A stretch of DNA of 64,000 bases. It comes from Rhexocercosporidium sp. MPI-PUGE-AT-0058 (Eukaryota > Ascomycota > Leotiomycetes > Helotiales). The stretch spans positions 62,001-126,000 of the forward strand of contig JAGTJL010000020.1 in NCBI GenBank assembly GCA_020746875.1, given 5' to 3'. The translations under genes were made by a program, and so were the position numbers. Below are positions 1 through 12,449 of the stretch, in pieces (within the stretch, counting starts at the first letter, position 1; every line of letters starts with the position of its first letter). The notes below the pieces were generated by a model, which was not told the origin of the DNA, did not search any database, and saw only the letters and a program-made list of their open reading frames with translations.

Positions 1-1824
1 TTTAGGTTCGAAAGCACAGACAATGGGTGGATCATCCAGACTGTCGATCACAAGAAAACTCCTGATCTAGACTCGTTCATCGAGGTTATGAAGGGAATTC
101 CTGATCGGTCGAGAGTGGTTGTCACTTACAAGCATCTACGAGATCTCCACACACTAAACACCAGCATTCTCCACATCGATCGACACTGGTCTAGCAAAAT
201 GAGAATGGCAGTCAGAAATGACGAGACCGGACTCTGGGACTTTACTGATCTCGCCGATGCACTTCCTCGAATCCCTCCAGTCCCACGATCTGCCAGTTTC
301 ATTCAGCTAGAAAACCCACAACATCCCGCAGCCGCAGATGTTGTTCGCAGTTTCGTCCGGGTTCTGTGCACTATGCCTGTAAAGTTGGATGGTTTCCCTC
401 GGAACAGAAAGTGGGGCATGGGTGTCGTGATTGACGCAGAGAAGGGCTTGGTGGTCATATCTAGAGCCATTGTACCTTATGATCTCTGCGATATCTCCAT
501 TACCATTGCAGATTCAATCATTGTTGAAGGCAAGGTCGTGTTCATGCATCCCCTCCAGAATTACGCCATCATCAAGTATGATCCATCTCTCGTTGATGCT
601 CCTGTTCAGAGTGCAAAATTGAGTACCAAACAAGTCACCCAAGGTGCCTCGACCTATTTTGTTGGCTTCAACCAGAATATGCGCATCGTCATTGCTCAAA
701 CTACCATCACCGATATCACTGCTGTTGCGATTCCAGCGAATTCTGGGGCACCCCGGTACCGAGCTGTAAATGTTGATGCTATCACGGTTGATACGAGCTT
801 GAGTGGTCAATGTGGAAGTGGTGTACTTGTCGGTGAAGACGGGACAGTTCAGGCACTCTGGCTCACTTATCTGGGCGAGAGATCGCCGGTCACCTCGAAG
901 GATACAGACTACCACCTTGGTCTTGCCACGCCAACTCTGCTCCCTGTCATCAAACAAATTCAACGTGGCGAGAAACCTAAATTGCGGATGCTCAGCGTTG
1001 AGTTCAACGCCATCCAAATGAGTCAGGCCCGCATCATGGGTGTATCCGAGGAATGGATCAAAAAAGTCTCGGACGATAACTCATCTCGTCATCAGCTCTT
1101 CATGATTCGGAAGAGGACGTTTGAAAGAGGAGATGAGGCTGGTGCCCTGCTTGAGGGAGATGTCATATTGACCCTCAACGGCAAGATCATTACCCGGGTT
1201 TCTGAACTCGATGTCATGTACGATCACGAGTATCTTGACGCTGTGATCATTCGTGACTGTGTCGAGATGACCCTCCGGATACCTACCGTGTCTGCTGATG
1301 ATCTGGAAACCGATAGAGCTGTCAGCTTCTGCGGAGCCATCCTCCACAAGCCCCATCATGCCGTTCGACAACAAATCAGCAAGCTTCACAGTGAGGTGTA
1401 CGTTTCAGCACGAACGAGAGGAAGCCCCGCATACCAGTATGGCCTTGCACCAACTAATTTCGTTACCCATGTCAACGGCAAATCGACCCCGGACTTAAAG
1501 TCCTTCTTGAAGGCGGTTGTTGATATTCCAGATAACACATGTAAGTACAACTGGATGTTCTAGTTGCATCTGCTAACATCTCCAGACTTCCGTCTCAAAG
1601 CCATGACTTTCGATAATGTCCCTTGGGTTATTACGATGAAGAAGAACGACCACTACTTCCCGACCATGGAGTGGATCAAAGATGCCTCGGAACCAAGTGG
1701 CTGGAAGAGAGTCACCTACGAACAAGGCAAGGTCATTGAAGGGGAAGGTCATGATGGTATCAATGTCATTGCTAGAGATAACTTCGAGATGGATGCTGAG
1801 GGTGGGGAACTGGGGGGTATTTGA
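1..1824 (+). CDS. NMA111: Nuclear HtrA-like serine protease, C-terminal part (Nma111 type), 5' truncated
   Basis: The reading frame is open from base 1, so the gene begins outside the window. One intron (1541-1585, GTAAGT..CAG with a ctaac branch point) joins ...DIPDNT to [11 protein letters not shown], and the frame ends at TGA 1822-1824. The visible part carries PDZ-like segments and the second HtrA-like protease repeat. Nma111-type proteins are duplicated HtrA proteases of the nucleus, linked in yeast to apoptosis-like death and stress tolerance; only the N-terminal repeat is normally catalytic. In agreement, the second repeat here has SGQCGSG (about 791-830) where an active HtrA has GNSGG, so the serine is replaced. 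Length, PDZ arrangement and the terminal [15 protein letters not shown] tail fit the family. The catalytic first domain is not in the window and cannot be judged. Recognition is from memory of the family. Confidence 0.88.
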
Positions 1825-4800
1825 ACCCTTGGAGTCACTTGAAGATATGAGAGACGGCGTGGAGTTGTTGACTGGATACCCCGTGTGTAGATGTACCGTC
1901 CGTACGCTTCGGAGGCCACAGAATGCTAGATTGAAAATCTTGTTCCTTCGTGTCTTGATCGGGTGTCGCAGGTCGCAAAAAGCAACAATCCCTCAAGCCC
2001 ACTCATAACCATGACTCAACTTTCCCTCCCACCATTTTCTCTTGGTATTCATTCATACTTCATACAAGTCCATAATGCGAATAAGAAATGCATCTACGCC
2101 TTTGTTTTGCTTCTGCAGTTTTCAATCCCCTTGTTGGAGGGTACTCAATGATGATTCGCTTTTTTTTCTGTCCCTATTCATTCTTATTTCTATTTTAATT
2201 CTTACTTGATCGATAAGCGTCCTCAAATTATCTTAAATACACCACCTTACATCAAGATCAAAGCCAAGTCTCTGTTAGCCTTAGTAGCTGTTTTAGATGA
2301 TAGGGAGAGGTATTACACGACGCCAAAAACGACCTAGAACACCCTGTCACAAGCTTGGTAGATATAAGGTTCATGGCAATTGAAGTCAAGAGCAAGAGAA
2401 GCCCCAAAAAGTCTACACCAGCAGCACACTTGAAATTCCTCCATCCAGCCTATTTGCATCGTTGCCATGCTATCAATGTGCCCTCAAAAAAATCTCTAGA
2501 AGACGGAGATCGATTATACGAGGCATATGGCTGGGAAATGGACCTTTGAATCAAGACTTAGTGGAAAGACAATCTGACTGAGGAAGGGGGGGTTTTTTTT
2601 TACCTTCCTTTGGATAGAACTTGGAGTATGAAACAGATGAGGAAGAGCGTCTTTTGTCTAGAATCACCTTTGCCATAATATGCAAGGCGAGAAGAGTTTT
2701 GACCAGATTTAGTATGGTCTGAAATAATTGTTTGTCTTCCCCGAGCCTCTGTTTTTCTTCGCTTAAGCTCCTTTCGTTTAGCGAGCCGAGGAGACTAACT
2801 CACTTTCCACCCCAAAATGCTGTGAAGAATCTCTTGAGAACGCTCGCGAGATGATGCTCCAATATCCACGTAAAGTAGAATTCCGTTGGTCATTTGAATT
2901 ATTATGCAGGAGTCTGAAGCAAACTTGGCATTCGTAGTACAGCGTTGGGGAGAAATGCCTAGGGATTCTTAGCTGTCAGTGGAAACTTGCTCCGCAGGCT
3001 GTGACAGTCAGGCGAGTAAGACAGCGTTCGCGATCGACTTGTCGTGAATGAATCAAAACAACGTACCATGTGTGAAGCATGAAATTTAACCCCCGCATGA
3101 GCTATTCTTCGCGGGATTTAAGCTCAGGGAAAGATTCAGAAATTTAAACTGGCCAGCCGCCCAACCTAGGCTAGTGTGATAAATTGCTGTTATTTTCCAA
3201 CGGTTCATCGATACCAATCCAAGTCGGATTGCCCTTTTGAGCGCTTTAAGTCTCTTCTTAGACATGGCACACCATCTCCTTCAAAAGGATATGTAGGAGA
3301 CACGGCAGAGCCCCCCTACCATCATTGAATTTCAGTTAAAACGGTCTCGCCTACCGCATGAGGAACAGACCACAAAAGAAACATCCGGTCAATAGCCTGG
3401 TTGTTTTGAATTCTTTTGATAATTCGGCTCAAGGTATATGACAAGTTTTAGCCATTATTAATGGCAAATTGTTGGACGGAGGCTTGAGGTCGGGTTTTCT
3501 TTGACGGTAGCGGAGCAGGATGGGGGAGTAACAAGTCTGATGCATGGATATCTCTCTCATGTTGTCATGCTCATATGCATATTTCAGTAAGTAATTCTTT
3601 TTCTGCAAACCTTCTAGCTTTCCAAAGGCAACATACTGAGGAGCTGTCACCTAAACACTACAGATTTCCTAGTTTCGGTGGGGTCATTCGAGCGGTGCGA
3701 CAAGTGAGTAATCAAAAATCATCGATGAATAATCATGCGTGGCACTCGTGATGACTGAATTGGGGAAACATGTAAGCTCAATGAACCTCTGCAGTGACAA
3801 GGTCGAAAAGCCGCCGATGTCTTCGCGATTTGATTTTGGATGTTTGACGCCAAGAATGAGCTGATGGTGGGTGTGGGGGCCGGCGCCTAATCATTCAAAA
3901 ATCAACAAACCAAAAACCAGACTACCTAACTTTTCTTACAGATACGAGCTTTATAACATCACATTTGATAATATAGTTGATTTTGATCTCGTGTGTGGAC
4001 GGTCAAAACTTGTCATTAGGTTCCATGAATGTTTCGTGCTGTGGAAATTCTGGTTTTATCGCACCACTTTCGTAGCAATCTGTTGCAGGATCCTGAAGAT
4101 GTCTTTTTAGAAGGTAAATGACCTAGGTATTGATGCAGCGATAACTTGTGGAGAGAGAACGGCTGAGTATGACAGCATGCTCGATGGTCGCCGGTTCCCA
4201 GATGACGTTTCGTAAGGTGTCATCAGGGAGAGAATGCCAGACTTTAGAGTAGTTTCTGAGGCCTGGGTCTGGTCGGAATAGCTTGCCGTGAGTTCATTCG
4301 GGTTCGGTTGTACATGAGCTGAAGATATCACGTCAGCACATCTTTGATACTCGCGGTAACAGATCCTGCCCGCGCTTCAATGCTCCTTGTAGTGCCATTA
4401 GTCGTGCATCTGTGCAAGCGCGATCCTATGGGACACCGGCTATCAATTCATGTTAATTTGGCCAACGGTGGGTGGGCTCGTACTGACTGTGAAGCCCGAG
4501 TCGATAGGAACGTGTGGAGATGCCGGACTTGAGGCAGTTTGCTGACCACGCTTGTACTGCGCCAAATGATAACTCCGCCTGCAGGTTTAGTGTGATCCCT
4601 GTGAGAAATGAGCGCACCAGGGCCTTGATTTCTGTTCTGGTGGTTTCCCGCACCCTAGACTGAGAGAGGAACAGCGGCGAAGGAGAATCTCGTATAAGCG
4701 GCAATGATTTGAAATGCTGCTCTTCTAGCTGTCTAAAGCAGGTGGGCAATGACAATTTAGTCTGTTTGACGGCGGAAGGTCGTCGTCATATAGCTGTCGC

Positions 4801-5921
4801 GTGGAAGTCATCCTTCATCAAGAGCGTTAGACCGTGGAGTTAGAGTTGCGGGAGTGCGCAAGGGGGGGGCGGACATATTGCATAAGTACGGTATGCATGC
4901 CCTGAAGCTGGCTGAACCCCGCGGCCTGGGCCTTTCAAGTCCGCTGTAAATCCAGTGCCCTGCCACTAAAAAAACAAGGGAGAGTCAGGGCCTTACCCCA
5001 CTAACTTGGACAGCCCTTGCCCTGTACTCTAGAGAGTTACCGTAGCCCAGCATAACTACCCGCACTGCGCTTGGCAACAGTTCTCCTTGTGGCCTGCTTC
5101 AAATGCTTGTCGGGTATGCAGCCCTACTGGTTTTTTCAATCCACTTCTACTGCCACCTACCACTCATAATGAAGACCTCGTACCTTCACACTCTCAGCAT
5201 CTTGCGGAGTACCGTACCGTTCCGTACCTGCATCTCCTTTTGACCAAGAAATGGAAGCCATCGTTTGCCTGAACGGGCATAGTAGGCATGGACAGCCACT
5301 GCGGCCACATGTCAGCTGGGTTTCACAAGATTCAGGAAGGACTACTTCGGGATGCCCTGACTCGATTCCCGGGTCACATCTCTTGTCATTCTAAGCAGGA
5401 CTACATAGCCCTATGGCCACAACCACATCAGTGTTGAAGGTCACCCTTCGCCCATCATCGGCCTTTATCCGGACGTACGGGTATGATCACGTCACCAAGA
5501 TGATAGAACGCCCCAAGACGGCGAGAGCTGTGTCCCTCCCTGGCCACAGTTGGGGGCTCTAAGCGCAACCTTATTTCTCTCTTGGTTGGGCTGTAATGGT
5601 ATTGGCAACTTCAGCCTCGAAATCCTATCAACACTTCAGTTGACACTATATGGCGTAGACCTTTCGCTCAAGAGGTATATAGATGGCAGATTGTTACTCG
5701 AAGAAGGGCAGAGATCAAGCGCTGCTGCTGATTTATACTACCCCTATTCAATTGCTTACGGGTCGAGGCGATCACTACTAGCCACTTCCAAGTTCCAACA
5801 CGGGATAGAATATACAAGTCTCGCGCCTGCAACTGTTGCGGCCGACAATTGCAACTCGGTGGACCTTTTCCCTTACTTGAATAATATCCGACCGGTCATT
5901 AAACTCTATTCGGGACATCGA
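1825..5921. other. Gene-poor intergenic stretch
   Basis: About 4.1 kb with only short open frames and no recognisable domain. The first few hundred bases are the likely 3' UTR of the HtrA-like gene. The right part, from about 5.0 kb, is the likely promoter region of the Zn(II)2Cys6 gene; a TATATAG element lies at 5677-5683. Homopolymer runs (for example G at 4862-4869) and pyrimidine-rich patches occur. No transposon ends or tRNA were seen. Confidence 0.6.
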
Positions 5922-7819
5922 ATGGCGCATTCCGATAATCAAGAAAATGCACTTCGAGCACCCCAAGTATGCTCTCATTGCAAGAGCATCAAAAAGGGGT
6001 GCGACAAAAAGCTACCGAGCTGCAGCCAGTGTATAAAGTGAGTTTTGTCTCCTTTTCCTGGCTTTCGCATTGCTCCGCCAGTCGGACATGTCACATTACC
6101 GGACCAACCAAGTCTCAATGCCGGCTTCTTGTTTACTGTAAAGTTACCTCTTCTGCAATCTGCTGACATGAAGGCAGACGTCGAGCCGTTTGTAGATATG
6201 GAGAGCTGGAAGAGCCACGACGGTCTGGGAGTGAAGCCACTGCGTCGAGGACGGCATCACCCCTAGGAATCAACCAACGGCTTGCTTCGACATGGAACAC
6301 CATACCTCGGTCACTGAGATCAAAATTGAGCCCTACTCTTCGATTGACCCTGTTGCTGATGAGCTCTCTGTCGGAAGTCTTTCCATCGAATACGCTCGAT
6401 CCACGAGACCCTCGGGAGTTCTCGACGACAGACAGCGTGATATCTTCACAGGTATCCCAGATTATCCGCGTAGAAGGGAAACATTTGGAAGAAATCCTGC
6501 TTAACTACTTCGAAAGCATACATCTTTGGCTACCGATCATGTCCAGGAAAAGATTTCATGATCACTTCACCCAATTCCAGACCGCCCCGTCAGCAGACTT
6601 CTCCATCCTTCTCCTCGCAATGCGATTAATCACACAGCATCCATCGACGGACCCAGAAGTGGATCAGGACCGAGAAGTACTCTATCTTGCAACGAAGACA
6701 ATATTCGCACAGGTCCAAGCATTTATCCAGTCGTCCTTACACTTGGTTCAAGCAGGTGTTATCCTGTCACACTATGAACACGCACACGGCATGATCGAAG
6801 CTGCATATATCACCATCGGTACAACTGCACGCATGGCATTTGCCATGGGCCTGCACAATAAGCCGTGCTCGGCGGAACTGGAGGGTAGCGATGCATGGCT
6901 TGAAGACGAAGAGGCGCTTAGTACTTGGTGGGGACTTGTGATTTGTGACAGGTACGAGACTTGCATAGTGCACTTGTGATTTGAACTTTGCTCATGATAT
7001 CTAGGGTCATATCTTGTGATCCTCAAATGAATGGACGGCCATTGGCGACGAGACCTATCCGAGAGAACGACTATCTGCCACTGGAGCCTGAACAAATGGA
7101 CAGAGGAGGTAACTTCTCTCAGCCTACGTTTCGATACTTTGTCTCTTCGACTTCTCTTCCTGATGTCGGATCCTTTGGCAGAGAGGCTCAAGCAACATAT
7201 CTCTACGATCGGGTTCGGTTCTCTATCGAGACTGGGGAGTCCGTTGTTGCGAAACTTTATCATCTAGGAAGAGATCTCCAGGGGCTTCTTGCTGTTGTAA
7301 TGGAGCAGCTAGATGGCAGGTGGGGGATATACTGTGGTGCGACTCAAATGTTAATCACGTATGTTTCATTCCCAGTGACTGAGATGTGTACTGACCTGTT
7401 CAGTGGATTATACATGCTTCATCAAGCTGCTCATGGGCAAATGCCAGACTCAGATACGCCTGCGAACTACAAACAGACTATCGAAGCAGCTTTGAGCACA
7501 CTGACGAGGATGGTCATTGATATCTCATACGCCTTCAACCGAGAATCCCAAATGTTCCATGTCGATATACTAGCACCCGGAGTCGCGCATATTGTTCGAT
7601 GTGCTCAACACCACATCTTGACCGCGCAGGATTTCCACGATCAGAGATGGCTGGAGGACTTCGAACAGCTGAGAAGGATGCTGGGTTATTTCAACCGAAG
7701 ATGGGTGGTAGCTGGTGAGTAGACACCTGCAGATTGTAGATTTTCACTAATTCAAGATAGGAATGGAGCTACAACGGCTTAATGAGACAGTGGAAATGAC
7801 GATGGCTATGCACATATGA
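5922..7819 (+). CDS. Zn(II)2Cys6 fungal-specific transcription factor
   Basis: Five exons: 5922-6037, 6178-6951, 7005-7358, 7404-7714, 7761-7819, giving 537 residues in a closed frame. Residues 17-44 form a zinc cluster with spacing C-x2-C-x6-C-x6-C-x2-C-x6-C, split by the first intron after CSQCIK. The second exon holds the start of the fungal transcription factor middle-homology domain (LLNYFESIHLWLPIMSRKRF, later ARMAFAMGLHNK and the conserved VICDRVIS, which is only restored by splicing 6952-7004). The intron at 7359-7403 is 45 bp and open in frame, so it could be retained; GTATGT, a ctgac branch site and CAG favour removal. The protein should be a nuclear DNA-binding regulator recognising CGG-type half sites. 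Target genes are unknown: it stands alone, with no enzyme cluster beside it. Residue 1 was chosen as the first ATG shortly before the cluster. Confidence 0.85.
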
Positions 7820-10562
7820 GGGGAAGATACCATGAATACACTGAGTCAAGGATCGAAGGTGAAAGTCCTGAAGAGTTTCGAATCACCAATTCAATCTGCG
7901 ATCTCGAAATTTTGTCTCAACCGAACATTATGTGGCATCACGGAAAAGGTTTGGACACTTGACGTGACGGAGAAATACTCTGTTTCCCCCCGGAAGTAGC
8001 ATTGTCCAGTGATATCTGTACAAAGTCAAGGATGTGAGGGAGATGATTCGACCCCAGAGCACTATAGCAGAAGGGAAATGAGCAGGAGGGGTAGTTGAAC
8101 AGTGCAGTCAAACGATGTGAAGTTTTTTTTACGCTTTACGAGCTTCGACTTGAGGCTGTACCTGGCTTCACTCACGACACAACTGAAGATGGAGCACCAT
8201 AGAGCGGAAGAAAGAATAGAGGGGATCGGATTTATGGGGATTGCTATAGATATCTAGTTAGAGTAGAGCTCAGAATCCCACTTAATTTGCGACTGAGATT
8301 TCAGTTTCTTCTATTTAATTTTGCCATTGGGATTTAGATTTTTTTGGTTGTGGAACTTTCTATGAAGGTAATTGAGCTGCAGTCTCCATAGCCCTAAGTG
8401 TGCAAGCCTTCCCATACCAAACCAAGTTTCTGGAAGAAAAAGCAAGCAATGCTTGCTACCAATGACCAAATTGCTTCATAGTAATCTTCGAATCCTTTTC
8501 CAGACATTTGTAAGGGGTCCCGCACAGCCACAATGAAGCCATGATGTGTGCATCCGAAGCGACGAAAGCGATGCACGCGACACCACAAGGTAAGCTCGCT
8601 TTTCCCCAAGCTTTCGGCAAACATCTCGGCTGATGCAAATCCCCTGAAGATGGCCCTTTCTGGCAAACAGATCCCATCAAGAGTTTGTCCGTACTAGTGG
8701 AGCTGAAAGCTACTCTGAAGAAACCACGAGTGACATACATGCCTTAACCTCGCTTATGCAACACGTAAGCTGACTACTATCTAGGTTCGGCCGCTCCCTT
8801 GATGGAAGTGTGTATCCTTTCCAATGGGTTTTTGTGTTGGAATGTGGAGTTTTTGGGGGTTGGGGCTAAAGATATTGAGAGTCGGTTCGTGCAGCTTGCG
8901 GTTATCCCCATTGGTCGGTTTGCAGGGGCGCCTTCCTGCTGGCTACTCAATGGGGACTTCTCCAGACCTGCAGTATCATTTGTAAGCAAGCTCATGATAG
9001 GTGCGCTTCTGATGGCATGAATCGCTGTTTTGTTCTAGCGGCGGGAAGCCTCAGATCTTTAGTGAAGAGCTCGTCTGGCTATCAGTAAGTACGTCTACAA
9101 AGCCAGTTTTTACGAGCAATTAGGATGTACATTTCGCAATCTTAGATCTCGGTTGGATTAGACATCCGAATCGCTCGTAGCAGACAAGATGAGGCACACT
9201 GGTTTTCTTTTCCTTACGGTTTACCTATTCGCGTTTTCTTTACTGTGAAACGCCGAGCTGCCGATAGAGGACCTTGAAAACCATTGAATTAATTTCAGAG
9301 AGCTGTTGAAATACGACAGTGGGTATTATTTACTCATTAACTTATTTCCTTTCAGAAAAGCAAGCAAGTCATGGATTCGTGTACCTAGCTTTTTAGAAGT
9401 GCAATCTATTTCGCTCTTTTCGATGTCGTCGCGGAGCTTACCAAATTTTTTCTGTCCGGAGAACATCAACCATCAACTAACTGGATGAAGAACAATGAAG
9501 TGGGACCAGATCTGTAGGTGAGGGTGCTATTCTGATAAGTGTCCAGGAAAATGAAGCAAAGAATCCTGATGCGATCTGGGCAAATCGAGCAGGACACGAT
9601 AGATTGAAACTCTCGAGGGTTCACTGGCGAAGAACGATGTAAATCCCATTTTCTTGAAGCAGTCTTTGAAGCCTCACTGAGTTTGTGAGTTTGCAGTTTC
9701 TCGGAGAAATGAACGAAGAGGACTTTCCGTAGCCGAGTAATAACAAACATGAGATGCGATGCAAGGGGGCTCGGGGGGGGCGGAGGGCAACGTGCACGTG
9801 AGAGCACTTTTCGGCTTCACACCTAAAATGATGATTTTAATCCATATAAAGAATTTCAGGCATTATTGTAAGCTAGAATGGCCTTCCCCAAAATCCCTTT
9901 GTCATGAAATGATGGGCCCCTAAGTTCGACCACGACTGTGACGCGGATCCTGGTCTGGCTCTTTAGCGCGAGGGTCCACCCGGAGAAAGCTTCCAGTGTT
10001 TTTTGTTTGTTTTTTGTGCCATCTAAAGTCCCTTGCTCTACATCCCGTTGCACTTCATGGCAACTACACTCCGAGGAATTCGCTGTTGTAACTGAGAAGT
10101 CGAATCGACTCTTTATCCCACGAGTCGAGATGATGATTGAGTCTCAAACTTTTATCCTTGACCAATTTTCCGGGACCAGTAGAACAAGCATTACTGGTGG
10201 CGCGAGATACTATGAGCCGAGATGTAACCATAAGCTTCGACTAGTCGACCCTTCATCCACCAGTCCCACTAGAAATCGTACACCTGCCTACTTCAGGTAA
10301 GGCGAATTTGACGCCATACTTACAAGTAAGTGCGAAGACGGAGAAAGCCAAGACCTTGTAAGGAGGGCCCACAGCAAATATACATCATCTGAAAATTCTA
10401 AACTTTCACTTTGAACATTTTAGCCTCTTAGTTGCTCGACCAATCGCTTCGCCAAACCGACACGATCTCTTCTTGGGATGTTCAGGATACTCATGCTTTG
10501 ACTTTCCTATCCAGTCCTGGGTATCTGAATTTTGGGTTTCACGAATAGCTTCATACATCAAG
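7820..10562. other. Gene-poor intergenic stretch
   Basis: About 2.7 kb with no supported gene. Short open frames on both strands (longest about 120 codons) have no recognisable domain and no convincing splice partners. The last few hundred bases should contain the promoter and leader of the amino-acid permease. Confidence 0.55.
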
Positions 10563-12369
10563 ATGTTTGGATTTGGTCGACCAGCTGCTGAAGAAGCAGC
10601 CGCAGAAGTACAAATGGATGCCGGAAACAAAGACATCGGCACCAACGTGCATAATAGGTCCGATTCCGTTCGAATTGTGCACGCTCAAGAGGAGAACAAT
10701 CTGTCCAGGGCACTCTCGCAGCGTCATATTCAGATGATTGCTCTCGCTGGTGCGATTGTACGTTTCATCGTCCCCCTCCACGTGATACCACTAATGATTC
10801 ATTAGGGGACTGGACTTTTCCTCAGTCTCGGCGGTGCTTTGCAGACTGGAGGTCCTTTGGGAGCGCTGCTCGGCTATGCGTTTGTCGGTCTTGTTGTTTG
10901 TGCTGTCCAGTTTGCGCTGGGTGAGGTATCGGCTCTTTTCCCTGTGACGGGATCGTTCGTCCGTCATGCTGAACTCATCGTCGACCCAGCTCTCGGATTT
11001 GCAGTGGGATGGAACGTGGTATATGGAACGTATCTCAGTGTACCATCAGAGATCTCAGCTGCACTTGTTTTGATCCAGTTCTGGACGGATAAGTACCCCG
11101 CCCTTTGGATTACACTGTTCATCATCGTCACATTTCTTGTGGGCATCGTGTTTGTGGGTGTTTATGGAGAAGTTGAGTTCTGCTTTGCTCTGCTGAAGAT
11201 TCTGCTCGTTATCGGGATCATCATCATGGGGCTCGTCATTGATTTGGGTGGTGTTCCAGGACAGGAGAGAATTGGGTTTCGATACTGGAATAACCCTGGC
11301 CCTTTCGTGGCATACATCGCGACAGGGTCCTGGGGACGCTTCCTTGGATTTTGGAAAGTCATGATCAACGCCGTCTACTCTTTCGCCGGAGTCGAGAGCG
11401 TTTCCGTAGCTGCAGCCGAGACGAAGAGTCCCAGACAGAATATCCCGAAGGCTTGCAAGAAGGTTTTTGCCCGAGTCTCGATCTTCTATCTCCTCTCCGT
11501 CCTTATCGTAGGTATGCTGGTACCGAGCGACGACGAGACGTTGAATAACGACGCTGGAAATGCATCGACGAGTCCGTTCGTCACGGCTGCCACTCGAGCT
11601 GGAATCAAAGTCGTGCCTTCGATCATCAATGCGGTTGTCCTTACTTCGGCCTGGTCTGCGTCGAATCAATGTCTGCTGACTGGAACTCGGGTTCTTTATG
11701 GTCTCGCTCTCAAGAAACAGGCACCGAAAATCTTCTTGCGAACTACCTCTTGGGGGATCCCTTACGTCTGTGTGCTTTTACAGACCGCCATTGCGACCTT
11801 GGCGTACATGGCTCTCTCCAGTGGAGCCTTGACTGTCTTCTACTGGTTCCTCAACCTGACTGCAGCAGGAACACTGGTCAGCTGGAGTGTGATTCTGATC
11901 AACCATATCAGACTCCATAAAGCGTTGAAGATACAAGGTATTTCTCGTGAGGAACTCCCATGGCACCACTCATGGACTCGTAAGTTCTTTCCTAAACCGA
12001 TGCCGAGTGATGCACTGAGGCTAACTTCGCCTCAGCATACACATCTCGAGCCGCGTTGGTTGCATGTATTCTCTTCCTCCTCACAGGCGGATTTACCGTC
12101 TTCACAAAAGGCAATTGGGACAAAGCGACATTCATTTCTGCGTATCTGTAAGTCAGTATTCTCATTCCAAACCCAGGCGTCTGACAGATTCTAGCGATAT
12201 CCCCCTCGTGCTTCTGGCATACGGAGGTTGGAAACTATTCAAGAAAACCAAGATCATAGATCTCGACTCTATCCCCATCCGTCAAGCTCTCGACGAGATG
12301 CACGACAACCCCGAAGTACCACTCCCACCAACAAAAGGATGGAAACGATTGAATATTCTCTGGGGATGA
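10563..12369 (+). CDS. Amino-acid permease (fungal AAT/APC family)
   Basis: Four exons (10563-10757, 10806-11979, 12036-12147, 12195-12369) encode 551 residues. After a polar N-terminus ending SQRHIQMIALAGAI, the first intron is spliced in frame to GTGLFLSLGGALQTGGPLGA, the classic first-helix motif of yeast-type amino-acid permeases (AA_permease family). About twelve hydrophobic segments follow, including the conserved YSFAGVESVSVAAAETKSPR loop, in which the Glu residues and the SPR turn are typical. The last two exons add the terminal helices and a cytosolic tail ending NILWG. The expected role is proton-coupled amino-acid uptake at the plasma membrane; substrate specificity cannot be read from sequence. 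The start ATG at 10563 follows a 5' region that is open further upstream but lacks an in-frame ATG. It is convergent with the glycosyltransferase gene, with 80 bp between the stop codons. Confidence 0.92.
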
Positions 12370-12449
12370 GATAACCGTTTTCCATGAACGAAAATCTATA
12401 AATGTACTAACTTAATCAAAACAAGAATAATATCCAATACACTCCTCCA

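Noticed and set aside
5330..5400. tRNA-like B-box near CTCGATTCCCGGG
   Set aside because: Does not match GGTTCGANNCC and no A-box or cloverleaf could be drawn.
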